A stretch of 64,000 bases of DNA from Balanoglossus misakiensis (Eukaryota; Hemichordata), in NCBI GenBank assembly GCA_040954595.2, contig CM082576.2, forward strand, positions 1,178,001 to 1,242,000, in the 5' to 3' direction. Below the pieces are notes generated by a model, which was not told where the DNA came from, did not search any database, and was given only the letters and a program-made list of their open reading frames with translations. Below are positions 16,001-31,000 of this stretch, piece after piece. Position numbers and translations under genes: made by a program. Each line of letters begins with the position of its first letter. Position 1 is the first letter of the stretch.

Positions 16001-19000
16001 TTACAAGTACCTGTAAATGTTTGATATCTATACATTGCATGTAAGCCTTGTTACCCTGGGTTATTCTAGTGACTCAAATCAAATTGCTACGTGAATGCTG
16101 GAAGGTCTGGTCTGATCACCTCAGTTGTATTTAGTGTTGTTTATAGTTGGAGTTTACTGTTTTTAGAATGCAGTCCATCAGAGTGAGAAATACATGTATG
16201 TGAGAAGTTTCTGCAAAGTATGCAGGCAAAAGTTCAAGCCAAGTTTTGTTTAGACTAACGGTAACCTTATACTGTAGAAAGTGGCTTTGAGTGTCATGCC
16301 TTTGAAAGAAACTTGAACATTTGGAAACTCAATAAGTTCTCTTAAAGTCCTGACTTGTGTATTGGTTGTACATCCATACTGTAAAATGGGTGCATCAGTT
16401 TGTGAATTTCTAAATTTGTAATGTAAAAATCAAATGTTATGACATGGACTGTGTGAAATGTGTACCCTAACCTGTGTTAGTAAAGGTTTTAAGGAGGATA
16501 TTTTTGTTAATGTCAGAAAAGAGAGAAAAATCTACAACCATATGTTTCTCTACTATAGCATTTGTGGGGTGGGGGGGGGGGGTAGTAGAGAAGGGAAGGG
16601 AGCAGGGGAGATCTCGAGAGAGAGTGCCATAGTTTGTATCTAATTAGATATTCCCTTGGAGAGTTGAAACTTGAAGAGCGCCCTCTAACAGCTAGTGTGA
16701 AAACTATAAATTGCAAAGTTCCCCATGGGCCAGGGAGGTCTGTTTAATTGCTCACATATCGTTAATCAAATTGAAATGTAAACTGTTTGGAAAGAATCAG
16801 CGTTGCAGTTCAGGATAGGAGGGTATACATGTAATGAGAAAGGAGTTCTTAACATACTTTCATCTAGGACAGTAGGACAGTGCCATACATACATCCCTTC
16901 TAGTATAAGATTGGTCATGTTCACAATAAGATTTCTGTTGATATTTAGCTCTCTTTCCTGTGATTTTTACACATAGCCCAGCTAAATGAAATTAAATTTG
17001 GTGGTTCAGTAAAATTGTATGGTCACCATGCTCAATTCTGAGATAAACTTTGTTGAATGTGTTCACCCATAGAAAAACCCAATGGTGAAAATATGCTGAT
17101 TCAGCAGATTTGTTCATTATCAACTGAATTCACAGCCCTGTATTCAAAGTATGGTGACCCCTATATTTTATTACAGATTTGTATTATGCCTACTAAGGAA
17201 GATCCTAAAATCCACAATTAGAAAAAATGACAATTCTTTCAATTTTACTGATCATACTTCCCTAAAAATACACTGAGATATATTAATATTATACAGCTGT
17301 AGTATTTAGATTTAAAATAATGTTGCCCACCCATTTCCTCTCCCTTGCCATGTGTATATTGTTCTAATTGATAACTGTGCATCTGCATTGAGTGCTTGCA
17401 TTTATAAAAAACATACACATTGTATACATGTTATTCATTTGTGTATATTTTATTTTAGAAAAACCGACAGGATCACTGAGTGTAATTAAGTTGCCACTAC
17501 TGTCACTGAAATCAATGTTTTTTACACGTGGTGAAATGTCATGTCTGTCTGCTACGTATGATTTGCCATTGACGTCAGTTCTTATCTCCCAGTGTTATTG
17601 TAGGTCATTCCCACACAGTCATAATTCAATACTTCCACACATACGTCTTGCTCTTGTTGTCTTGTGATGATTGTAGTTTCTATGGCAACACTTACATGTA
17701 GTGGATATCTGTCATTACTTTATTCTGGTGGTAGGCTTTATTGAATGGATTCTGTCTGTCTCGTTTATACATCCTTCCTGGTTCCATCCCTCTGCAGTCA
17801 TTACAATGTATTGAGAAATGTCTGAATGGATTCCATTTAACATGCCTTGACTGATTTTATTCCACCGTGATTTCCTCCAATGTTCTCAATCCATTAATCC
17901 AGTGGTGACTTGTCATTAACAATGATGTTCATGTAACAGTGGTGACAACATTACAATGTTAATGCTTTTGTGTCTGAATCAGGACCAACATAATTCAAAG
18001 CGTCTTTTCTCGTGCAAATGTCAATAGTGAGAGCACTAATTGGGATAATACATCCACACAACCATTTTAGTCCAGCCCAAATTTTAGCCCAGACATAAAC
18101 CCCCTCCAAGCCTAGATTAAAGTAGTCCAACTAATAATAAACAAGTATCTGGAGAATTAATTTGCAAACTTGAACTCTATTTGGGTAATTGCTGGTGTAT
18201 GTCCATTTAATTCTTCAGTTAAATGTAAGGTACCCTGTCGTTGACATCCCCTGACAACCTGCTGGTTCCTGCATGACCCTGTAATTGATGGTGGTTATAA
18301 TTTCAATTTTATTGCTCCAATTAGTGTCACTTGTGTGGGTTGTTAAGAGTGTGGTGAGGTGTAAGATTGCCTGGTTGATAGCTGTAACTGACTGTGATGT
18401 CATAAAAACTTATACATGACAAGACTTACCTATGCCTATGTAACTTACATGTAAGTCTTGTCTGGATTTATTCCAGTATTTTATAATACAAAATGGTGGA
18501 CTCAAAAATTCCTTGTCTTGACATTTTCATTTAATGGATACAGGCTTTTACTATAGAAACAGTGTGCAGCTGAAGCGTCAGGCAGGGCATAAAGTAATTT
18601 CTATCTTCAGCCAAAGTGACGACATTTATGTTTATTCTTATCACTTGTCATGATTATCTGCCACTATCATTTTTAAAGAAAAAAGAGCCCTTTGGGAAGA
18701 TTTTTTTATATCAAATTTCAAAGAGAAACAGGAGGGCATTAATCTGTTTTTGACAAATATTATTTTCTTGATAGAGATATGTTCACTTGATCTTATTTGC
18801 AAATGATCAATGTAGTTCCCATAATTTTTCTGATCCTACGGCAATATCAAACCAAAATTGTCCCTCTGTCCTAATTCTGTGCCAGATTGTAAAACTACGG
18901 TGCTTGTTAAAAAAAGCAGGATGAAACTATTGTTGATTGCCAATTATTGATAAGGTTTATAATATAAAGCACAGGTAGTAGTTGGGGTCTTTCCAATCAC

Positions 19001-22000
19001 CTATAAAAATTTTAGTTTTGTTCTTTGCTCCACCCCTACCGAGGTATCACTCATTGGATGCAGCCACGGTAACTGTTATTCTGTCATTGACCAATAATAA
19101 GAAGTGTACAATACATGTACTTGTATCTTATCATAGGCAGTATGTGCAGTATTGTAAAATTACGTAAGAATGTTGTATAGCTCCACACATGAGGATAAAT
19201 GATTATCTGAGTGTCAAACAAAAATGATGTCATCAGAATAGTGTTATGCTTTTCACTGCCTGTGTTATATGCAGCACCTAGTGGAGAATTAAGTAGTAGG
19301 TGGAGTCGACCCTTACAAAGGAAGAATAGAAGTGGGCTCACCATCATCTGAAACTGCCACCCCTCCCATCTACGAGATTTTGGAATGTTCCACTTTCTTT
19401 TCATTCTTTTATGTTGATATATTGGAAGCCACACCACACAGGTCGTTCAGTGGGATAGGTTGTGTTTTTATAACGTGGAGATCTGCAACTGCGATTGGTC
19501 CTTGTTAGGCTATAAACCAACCGTTCCGTCTTGAGAACAAATTATATCATCAACCTTGGATGTACTGGAACCTTGTTTATACCATCAGAATTTTTTATGC
19601 TGGTTGTATTCTTTTGGACTCAGTGAGCTGATGACCATTGTACAGAAGACCGGCCGATGACAGAGTGGTGCCGTATAGACTTTTATAGTGCTTGGGGTGG
19701 TTTCAGTGACCTTAAGGGTCTGTCTATTGTAGAAACTGTCCAATCAGGTGTATCACTGCACTGACTTTGGCTGTCTGCTGTTACAATCCCAGTCCACCTG
19801 CTGTCGTCATGTCATATAGTTTCAAACCTTGAGAGGTCAACCCTGCAGTGACTCTGTTTTCTTGCTTAATTACTTCAACCATGTCAAATCCCACGCAAAT
19901 AACCAACGACGAAGACATGGCCACCACTACAACCACTGCGGACAGCAACCAATCTGAGATTGCTGCTCAGAACAACAATTCAGAGGACGGTAACTCTGAC
20001 AGCGATGACTCAGTGGAAGAATGTTCAAGAGTGTGTATGTGTAAAGAATGTCTTGCAAAGATCAGGATGCAGGCTAGTGTGGTAATGCTCATTTATTTCT
20101 ATTGACAATTTTTCATATTAATTATATCAAGTATTGAGATTGACAGCATAAATGGTACTTGTGTTGGTGTGTATGACATATAAATATAACTGTAACCATA
20201 GTAACAGCTAGACACACTTAAATGAGTGGTATAAGTTTATATCTAATATTTCATTTTTTGTTAAGCATTTTTTTAAATTGGCAGATGTTGTGTTTTTGAA
20301 AGTTCATGACCACTGCCTCCATACATCCGGCACTTGTCCATCCCTACACCTTCAGTTTCCTTTATATTTTTTTTTTTTTTTGGGGGGGGGGACATGTGCA
20401 TGTTCAGATTGTGAGAGATACTTTAGTCAGAACATGGTTTTTGGAGTGAACGTGGTCTGAACAAAAGAAAGTGTCCTATTGATTGTCTAGAATAACACGG
20501 CTACGGAAAGTGTTTGTCAGGCTTTGTTTCTAATCCCCTGTTATTATGACCAGCCTGTATCTGCACTCTTTTCATTGGTGTGGCAATACAATACTAGACG
20601 TACTGGACTCCATACGATCTGGACAGTGTTTATTTTGGCATTACATTGGTCATGGTAAACTCCATACTGTCTATTTCTGCTTGGTTCTCAAGATCTTCTA
20701 CTCATCTGCTCATCTGAAGTTGAGGTTATTATTAAACTGTAGGGATTGCTTCATTTGTGGAAGTCTAATTTGTTTGAAACGGAAACATTTGTATACGTTT
20801 ATGGAAATGGGTTCTCAGGAACCAGGATAATTTAAAGTGGATGATTCTAATACGGTACAGAGGTTCCATAGTACACGCTTAGACAGAATTCCTACAGAAT
20901 TATAGCATTAGTGATTTTCTCATGACCATTGTACTGTATGTAATATATTTGATTTGATTTGGGTATAGAGATTATTGTGACACGATTACTGTGGTCTTTC
21001 AATATTACATTACACAGTAATCCCATTTGATAAAAAATTGTTTGGAATGAAATATGTCTTTGTATTAACGAAAAAAGTCAGATGGGTGAGGAAAATATTA
21101 ATTCTCTGTGATTTAATGGTGATTTAAACTGGCTGGGAAATTGGAAGGAAACTGAGGAAATAATGGACTTGATTGAAAAAAGTATTGCCTGGCTGGATCT
21201 TTCATTTCGTTACCAGAGTGATCAATTATGGAAACTGACATTTCCATCAAAGAATAACAAGGCTTATTACAGTGTCATATTACATTCCTATTAAAACTAG
21301 AAAGTAAAGTAGTTAGAAGAGGATCATTTCTTGGGATTGGATAGACTGACACATCTGTGACTCCAGCTCCTTGCTGACTGCATGGGTCTCCTTCTGAGTA
21401 TAAGTCTCTAGTCGAGGACTGTAGCAAGCGTAGTAATCAGTGAGAGGCTAGTGTCACAACACAATCCAATGCCCACGCTCACCTGGGTTCTCTGCACCAG
21501 CAGCCCAGTTTGGAATAAAAGATTGGTACGGATTGGCACATATTTAGTGTTTGCATACATTTGCCATTTACACTGGAATGATTTGATTGTCAAGAGTTAT
21601 TTATTTATGCATTCCATGTGCGCCATGCCCCCATCCAGTTCTGTTTTTTTTATTCATGAAAATGGTTAATAATTGTGCACACCTGTACTGACCCTGGCAG
21701 TCATTTCTGAAGACAAACTGATCTGCTGTTTGTCCCATACACATCCAGCCAGTCAAACAACGAGATCCTTGTCTCTATGACATCACCAAGAAGACTGAGC
21801 CTTGTACACATGTGCCAGCCCTCCATTGTAGTTCCACTCAAGAAGATTGTTTGCAGAGACATTATGACGTTGTTAAGGAATTGGTGTCAAGTATCCACCA
21901 AGTAATAAGTTTACAATGCTGTGGAGGATGTCCACACATTCTTCACCACATTTATCCTGATCTGTCATTATCATTGACACTACAGTGATGAAATTGACAT

Positions 22001-25000
22001 GGTCCAATGGACCAAGACTGGAAAAAATGCTGTCTGTGGGACCCAAATCTGGCATGGTATTATACTCAACACATAAGTCATATTTGTCCTTGGAAATTCA
22101 TAAAATATATCAGCTTTTAATAAAATGGGCAAAGTATGTCATATTTTAGTGATTTTCTTCACTTTTGTTTCTCAGTCTGTTGTTTGACAGTCTTGACAGA
22201 TCCGAATCTGTCAAGTCATTGAACTAGTATGGGCAAATAAATACATTGTCAAGATTCATTCTTAACAGAAACTGTATCGTGTGCTTAGAAACTCCCGCAA
22301 ACTGCAATGCAATAAAGCTGCCAACTTTTCATACATTGCATATGCATAATATGAAAGTGTAATATTCTTAGACAGTGTAATTCACTTATTTTTATGAAAG
22401 CAGATGGTGGGAGGATTAAGGTGTAGATAAGACCAAGATCTGAATGGTGTGAACACCTGATTTAGGAAGCAGCACAATAAAAAAGACTGTTTTAATCGCT
22501 GGTAATTCACTTTTAAATGAATGCTTTAACTTGCAGACAAAAGGAAATGAAATTAGATTTCATCAGCAGACTTGTGCAGCATTACATCAATTGAACATCC
22601 ATTCAGTGCAATTCATCTCTAGAGATTGTGTTATATTGACTGCATAATCAACAATTCTGTAGAGATTTAATGTAATATTATAGTTCTTGGAAATATCTGA
22701 TGAAATTTAATGTTGCCTACACAAAAGCTTTATGAAATATTTCCAGCAATAATGAGAGATTATGCATTGACGTCAATAGCTGCTATGCAAATATCATAAA
22801 TTACTTTATTAAAGTGTCAAACCTTGAAGAGTAATGTGACTGGTATTGGAGTATAGCAATTTAATTTTCATAGCTTGGCAGTTTAATTGCAGTCATTACT
22901 AAATGAGGGTTATAGACTTAGTCTCTATGGAGTAAAACTGTTAAATTACATGTACTTTCATTTTACTCTAAAATTGGTGATTAATTATTCATGGATTATG
23001 GGTCAAGAAATGTATCTCTATTATTAATGCTTTACAGTGAGCATAATTTATTTTGCTGGAAGTGAGTTAAGTGTGAAAATTAAGGTGTATCAGATGGGAT
23101 GATTGACCCCTTTTTCAAGAAATAACATACATTTTTCTCTGCTGGCTTAATAAACAAACCGGCAGTAGCTATCAGCACTGTTTACCTAGTTATTTACAAA
23201 TACTGTAAAATATGTGATGCCTTTATGATCAGCAAAGAGAGAAGCTGGCGACATGACAGACAACCTGGATGTTCTCTTCTATAATCACATGGCGAACTGT
23301 ATATAGTAGCTGCAAATAAACAGAACCATAAAACTTGAAAAACCAAAGCCAACACCAGATCGTTTCATTTGTGGGTCAGTGTACTTGGAAATCAATCCGA
23401 GAGTCAAGGTGTGGCACTTTCTCATTTTGCTTTGGTTCTTCCATAGACCCTGGAGATTCCTCTTATCCCAGGGTAACCTAGGTCTTAGCCATAGTTTTCT
23501 ACTGCCTTTGCTTTGAGAGCAAAGGTAGATAGGTATGGATAGGCCTAGGGTAAACTTCACACAATTAGTTATTCTGCAAAGATCCCTTGTGAACTACATA
23601 CATGTACAATTGCTGGGAATCTTTATCAAATGAAAATCCCTCAAAGGAAACCATTGCGTTGACGTGACAGTACCTACATCATACATAATAGATGCGATGA
23701 CATTGACTTACAGCTAAAAGCTCGCTACCAAACCAATGCTTTTACTAATGTTCAAAATAGTCTAGGCTCAGTAGAATATGTACAGCATGTGGGGTCATTG
23801 TAGGGTTCATGAAAGTGGCCTAATTGACAAAGAGGACCAATGGACTTGTTGTGGTTAGTCTTTTCAGATAACCAGGCCAAACACAATAGTAGAGAGAGTA
23901 GGAATTGTCTGTATTTCACATCAATACAATTGTGTTGTCTGCTGTGAAGGTAATATTAGATTCCCAGTCGAGTCACCAATACTTCCAAGTGATCAAACTC
24001 TTGGGTGGGTAATCAAACTGACACAATTGTTCTCTGAAAACAACTTTGTTCTCAGTGCCCTAAATACTGACTGGATGTGGTATTGTTGAGCTCTATTATC
24101 AGAAAGCAAACATCCAAGTTTTGTGAACTTGTATTAAATGCCCCAGGCAATATTAAATCATGGAAGACAGCATATCATTCACAAATGCATTGTGAATGCA
24201 ACGTCTTATAGTTGAATAATGCAGGCAAAGAAAACATGGAGTCAAGCCAAAAGATGTGAATGAATGCCCCTGAACTGACTTATATGATGACATTTAAACA
24301 TAACAAGGTCATAAATCCCATTATATGCCATTGCTTTGAAGGGACCTAGTCCTAGGTCCTACCCATGGATGTGTCATTTCATTGTGCCATCTTTTATTTT
24401 CATGTTTTGGTTGTAATCACCTCCATTAGAACAACACTCCAGGTCCGGTTTATTGTGTGTGCACAGGGCTTATTCTAGCCATTGTCATCAGGGTTGCCAA
24501 GGTGTAGTCTATGCACTGCCAAACTTCGGAATGTTTTAACTCAGGTCTTTATAAATCCAGGCAACGAAGGTTGAGTTGTACACTCAGTAACCTGCGCATT
24601 GGAAAAAAATAGAACGTCACTCTCCATTGCACTGATTGACGGTTGTGATGCCATGAAGCTGTGTTGAACTGATGAGTGAGTTTTAAATACACAAGGAAGC
24701 AGGCTTTGGGCATAACTATAAAAGCATAGCACCGTTGTCCATTTAATTCTGACTAGATGGGTTACATTGTCTTCTCAATAACAGTATGAATTCCCACTTA
24801 ACATCTTTGCCCTCCAGGTTCTCACACTGTAAAGTGTCTTGTGTTTATTTGCCACTTCTGGGAGTTTCAAAAAAATCAAATCAGATGAGGTCACTCATGC
24901 TGTGAATAATCAACTCTTGTATTGAAAATATCATTAGTAAAATTCAAAGGTGATTTTGTTTCCGCTGATGTGGTTTGACATTTCTGTCAAATACAGACAC

Positions 25001-28000
25001 TTGAACTTTTGAGAAACTCATTTCACGTATATATTCTGAGAATAGCCCTTCAAGTTAATTGTCACGGAAGTCATACAGTTATTCTGTGACATCAATACCA
25101 ATTGTAGCTGCAAGGAATAATGTTCATTGAATGAGAGGAAACCACTTTTCTTTCATATTGTAATGCAGATTAAACATTTTACATTTTGTAGTCATTATGG
25201 ATTGACTAAAGCGTGCATTAATTTTCAGCAGTAATTGCATTCAATTTTTTTTATGTCTGCGTTCTTAGAGGAGTGAATGCTTAGAATATTTATGTGAATC
25301 GCTATTTGTACAGGTACATGACTTGTAATCAATAAGATATTGTTATTGATCAAAGTGCACTTTGCTTTTGAAATCATTGGATTTGATTGAAGTTCTTCCA
25401 AGGGTTGATAGAAGTTGTCTGGTATAAAAATAAAGCATAAATTATCATTTGGATTACTCCATTGAGTTTCTGAGCCCACAGTGACTACATTCATATTTTA
25501 AAAGATAATAACTGTCATAAAACCTATGTACATGTATGTGTGACATTGCTCATTACGACTTACATTATCAGCGATAAAAGTGACTGTTCATAGAATATGT
25601 TGACTATAACCAAAATGTTAAAGGTGAAGTGTTGGTAAAACAGCCACTGCCCACAAGAATTTGAAAACAGACAATGTTGTTGAAACCATGAACTGTCTCA
25701 GTTCAAATACAGACAATAGCCCCTTGTGTTTTTATTCACATTCAAATAGAGATCATTGTTGCCATGTGGGCGATATCTCAGATGGTCTGACGCACACAGT
25801 CAGAGCCCTTGCAGGTCACCAACAGGAATTATAGAGAATATGTTGGTATGAAGTAGAAAAGAAGGTTTCTCGGTATTTTAGATGTCTATACATGTAGCTT
25901 TCAATTTTGAATTGATTCCAAGATATGGCAATAGCAGTCACTGGAGCCGAGTTTAAAAAAACCTCAGGCCTTTCAGACTCACAGTTACGATACACAAATA
26001 GTCTTTCTACCATTTCTATCTAGTAGCACACACAGGATTTTCAAACCAGAGCGAAAAATAAAATTCATGGAGAAACATGACATGGTGGCAGTTCCTTAAA
26101 GTCAGTCAACTGCCAATGATTGGGTTTAACATAGCCATTGCAGGACTGTATATTCCACCTTGACTGTTGTAACCTTGGCCCAATCATCTGAGGTTCACTG
26201 TCAGTGATTGACTTCAAGGTGATACCACTGGCACTACCTCAAGTTTCTCCATCTGATGCATTCTGCATTCTGTACTAAGAATTAGGTTCCATCTTCAGAA
26301 TAATACTAACAGTAACTGGCATTTTTGGAGTAGGAGTTAATTTTGATGGCATTTTCTCTGGCTTGAATTGATTCATTATATTTGATTATATCAGGTAAAA
26401 ATGAGCAGAAGAAATGTCAGGGGGGGGGGAGGGTTCAGAGCTTCTGAAAAGTCAACTCAACTGCTGTCATTGAGTGTCTGATGACGTGGTCATTGAGTGT
26501 GTGGGCTGAATAGAAGTTGTCACAGCAAGAGGCAAGGTCACATCAGCTTGCTCACTTGATGGACTACAAAATAGTAAATTTGTGTAAAATCTTGAATGAA
26601 ACGTGAAAATCTAATAAACAAAGCAATTAATGCAGCTTAGTTGTTCGAATTTGACTGAATGAATTGTCTTTTCTTTAGACTTGAGATAAAACATGTAAGT
26701 ATTTAAAACCTCCCAGATGTAGGGATGAAGACTTCTGTAAACAGCACACAATGATTTGTAGGAAATGTTTTTTGTTTGTCAGGTCAAATTAGGTCACTGT
26801 CAACAGTTACCAAAACTTGACATTTACCATTTACATGTAGTCAACAGTCTACTTCTGATCTGACACGTTTTTTCCCACATTTGTGTATAGAGGGCGCTGT
26901 TTATCGGGTTGCACACTGCAGGGACAACTGGAGATGCACAAAGGAGACCAATACATCATGGATAGATTGATATTTTAATGATAGAGATATTGACAATGAC
27001 TTATTGTTATTCATACATTTTAATATTCATTAGACGTACAGCTGGGACATAGCCTTGAGGTGCGACACCTGATAGGATTATAAATGTCTGGTAGATTTGA
27101 GCTGAATGGGTGTGACTGATTAATGTTACCAGAGTTTGGTAAAGATTGTATGAATTCCCTCACCAGCCCACTTCACAGACTTGTAGACAGTTGACTCGAC
27201 TGGAAAATCCAGTGTTTGGGGGCGCTCACCCCTGTAAGTGCAGGCAGCGCCCTCAAACAACGGATTTTCCAGTCTTCAGCCCCTGATTCTTATACTTGTG
27301 GAGACTTCATATTCACAAAGTGTTTTTACCCATATTTTCCTCAACGATTTTCATCAAGTTTGTCATTTTGCTTTTAGATCGCGCAGATACACAGCCTGTG
27401 CCACCATCTTGAATTGACTGAAACACAGAAAAAACTGTCTCCTTGTCTTGCAGTACTAAACAGAAACATATGAGACTTATGTTTACCAGTTGTTCCAGTA
27501 AATCAATAACTGCTGGTTGGCGACATTGACATTTTCACCCCCAGGACCTCTACACAGTTTACATTACACTTGGGTTGTTTACTGTTGACCTTAAATTGAG
27601 CTGTGCAGATATCAGAGTCCTGAAAACTGCAGGATCAATCATTGACTTTGTTGATTATTGTATAAAGCCGTCATAAACAGTCATGACATTTACAAGTTCC
27701 ATCTTTGTAGAGAATATAAAAGCCGACACGAACAGTATTCTATGAAAGACATATGTGACACTCGTCTCAAGATTGCTTCACAAATCAACCAAAACATTGC
27801 AGTCAGTATGTTTGCCTGCTGAGCAAAACCATGACAGCACATTTCTTACAAAGTACACTGTGTTGTTTGATATTCGCTCATTTTTCATTGTGAAAGATTT
27901 ATATCTTATGACATGTATCACTCCAAGGCATTTCGTGACCTCTTTAAGGTCATTTACACATTCATAAACATTTAAAATGATGTGACGTGAACTGCCACGT

Positions 28001-31000
28001 ACAGTCACTGTGTGTGATCCATTCACTCTGAAACCATTTACCCACCTGCAGTCATCATGGTCATGGTTGAATGATCGATTTTTACCTCTGCTGCCTGACT
28101 GGCATATTTCTATATTTCTATGACAACAATCTCATGATCTGACTGCCATTTCATTTCCACAAGTTTTCAAAGGTGCTTCATGAAGTTATGTAGGTTATAA
28201 AGTGGATAAATATATTCCAAGCATGGCCCACAGATCCAAGTGTTGATTCCAGCACTTCAGAGATTTACACACCTGTCATGCTTTTAAAAAGAGTTTGATA
28301 CACTGAATTCTTTGGCATCATAAAACAATTAAACAATAATGACCATGATAAGGCATGTCAACACTTTGTCAGAAACTGAAAAGCACATTTTAACATGAAT
28401 CATCAGGCAGTAATGACTTGCAGCATTTTAGTGTTTCAGAGAAATACTGCTACTGGTCTCTTAGTTTGTTGATGGCAAACATTTGAAAGGCAATTAAATC
28501 TTGTTTTGTAAGTAAGCAATCACAAAACCATAAATTAATATGCATGTGTTCTTTTTGGCTGTCAAGGTGATAAGAAATCTGTAGACCATGGCAGAAGTGT
28601 TTTAATCTGTGTTAACTCCTTGAAGATGGGATAAAAATAGAACATGAAATGAGGTTAGAATCAAAGTCTTCACCAAGGTATTGTTTGATCAGCACTCAAG
28701 TATTTGCAGGGCTCATAAACAATGCAAATAAACAAGAATCCAGTAAAATAAAATAGGTTTATTAAAATGGGTGCCTCACCAGTCCTCTGGGAATTTCCTT
28801 TTAAATGAAATACATATACCGGTAATGAAAATGCAGTCATATGGGCAATTCAGTGACGTTTCCAAGTACAAATCTGTTTGACTCCCAACAGAAAATGTAC
28901 AATCCGTTCGCAAGAACAGTCTTTGTTGCAGAGTTGGAGGGTATTCCATTGGACAGGCTATCACATACACACATCTGTTAGTGCATTACAGACTAAGTAT
29001 GGCAAAGCATAGGTTTATCGTAATCACGAGATCACATTAGTCCAATATCAGTCTATAAAATTTGAAATAGGTAAACTTCACTGCCATTAATCATTCCAGG
29101 GACGGCTAACTTGTAGTCTAAAGGTTGAACATCACCACTGGCAGTAGTTAGAATCCCAGTTAGAAGGTTGTTTATTCCTACAAGAACATGATATTTACTC
29201 ACGCATTACGTAGTTTTGTAGTATATTCAAATTGGTTGATTCTAATTATCGTCACAGATGACGCACGTCATTTAATAAGTCATTCATTTTCACAGCTTCA
29301 AATATTGTAACCACAAGTTTAAAAAAATACTATTTTTATCTATTTTTAAATGTTACCCGGCAACCATCACCTGGCAACAAAAACGTTAATTGTATCTGAG
29401 AGATACTAGATATTAATAGTTCAGTTTTCTTGAAATTAATACTTTGAGATTAGAAATAATCTTACAGTAAAAAATCTTTGCTTTAGGGGGCTTAGTATGT
29501 GATGTTTATTATTAATTTTTTAAGAAGAGAAAAAGGTGTGAAGAGTTGTGTGAGCTTGAAATTTCTGGGAAATGGAAATAAAGCACGCACTATATGTTAA
29601 ATTTGGTTTGAGACAATGGTGGTTATCCAAGATGAAACGTGATTTCTTGGTAAAACAACAAAGCAAGGATGCATTTCCGTCATTGAAGTTTAGGTTGACG
29701 TTTTAACCGCATCATCTTCAATCACTCACTCGGCTTTTGTGTACAGGTCACGACACACTCAATAATCATGCACTTAGGGAGGATTGATTTGGCACTCCCA
29801 GCATTCTCATTTTACGTACACGCCTTTATAGGAAGCGGCGTGTACTAGAAGACATTCACCCTCTGGTCTCCGTGCCGACTAGAATGTCTTAGCATATCAG
29901 GAACACATATAGGAAATCCTCTACTGTTGAACAGATGAGTACTGGAACAGAAATAATCGCCATGATTACTGAAAACAAATCACTAACTGATGAAAACGAA
30001 ATCATCTTGGAAAAATATAAGTATATTTCGGTTAAAAAGGATGACAGGTTTACCGAGGATAGTGGCACAAACCATGAAGAACTTCAGGTATGTTTATGTG
30101 ATAGGTTCCTGTGTATATGTTCACCCTATATAAGGTTTATAGTGCGACCACATATAGACGTAGGTCTATACATGCATATTATAAACCTACGGTTTACTGT
30201 GACAATGTGTAGAGTTTGAAACACATTGCTGACTCTTTCACTCAACGGTTATGGCCTGTGGGTATGTGTTTGTGATTTTATTAAACTTTAAAGTGATAGA
30301 TACATATACACAATGATTGATGCTTGGTAGTTGGAGGAATTGAAATGTATTCGTAACACTTCTGGGCCTATGAAAAAGGGAAAGGCCTGGTTATTTTGAC
30401 AAAACAAATGACATCATTGCATATTTCACTTCCTGCAAATCATACCAGTATTTTTCATCATATTTTTTGAAGACACGTTTGTGTGCTGGACGAATAGAAC
30501 ATTTTCATATGTAGCAGTTTCTCCACTTGATTTTTGTTTTATTATCACATCCATATGATCGTTCACTGAAGCCAAAGTTACACTAAAATCTACCCAGTTG
30601 TACATGTACCAGTATGTGGGCATGTTGATGACTGCATGTAGGTACGGTAGTCTGTTTATAGCCACATATGGGTCCCCTTGAAGTGGTAACGGTTTTGTAC
30701 AGACTGTTTACACAATGTGAAGTAGCAGCCACCTCTAGCTAATCTTAACCTTGTTAGTTCAATTGGAGAGATAACTGTGTTTGAAGGAAGAATTAGTCCC
30801 AGCCTATGAGTGATGTTTTTCAAAATTCTAAAGTGTGCTTGCTGCCTGTTTGGTTGCATGTGCAGGGTGAAACAATGATTTACAAGACTTTGTTTTGATT
30901 ACACAACCTAGGGCTGGATTTAGTCGAGCCTCGTACAGATTTGATATATAGCCACTGAATGCAGAGACCACTGTTGTCTGGAATGAGTTACATGTCATTA

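Larger units (their letters stand above)
1065..19440 (+). other. Long intron / inter-exon region, no supported coding exon
   Basis: About 18 kb of AT-rich non-coding DNA downstream of exon 1a. Open frames here are short (at most 141 codons), on both strands, and show no recognisable protein or coherent splice pair. It holds an ACTG microsatellite, several perfect palindromes (5459, 9277, 12571, 18418), two CTCF-like motifs (15819, 16676) and a poly-G tract (about 16566-16581). No transposon coding sequence was recognised. Confidence 0.7.
20082..29800 (+). other. Inter-exon region between candidate exons 1b and 1c
   Basis: About 9.7 kb of AT-rich DNA without recognisable coding exons. It contains a poly-T/poly-G junction (about 20,369-20,391), a CRE-like palindrome TTGACGTCAA near 22,768, imperfect hairpins at 23,475-23,552 and 27,198-27,274, a poly-G run near 26,420 and a CTCF-like motif at 26,889. 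Opposite-strand open frames around 23,285 and 27,778 look like chance. Confidence 0.65.

Noticed and set aside
22766-22775. TTGACGTCAA as a functional CRE
   Set aside because: A lone 8-10-bp match with no promoter nearby; similar TGACGTCA matches occur at several places (for example about 31,342) and are too short to support a call.
26640-26655. tRNA B-box-like GTTCGAAT
   Set aside because: No A box, cloverleaf or terminator T-run at the expected spacing.
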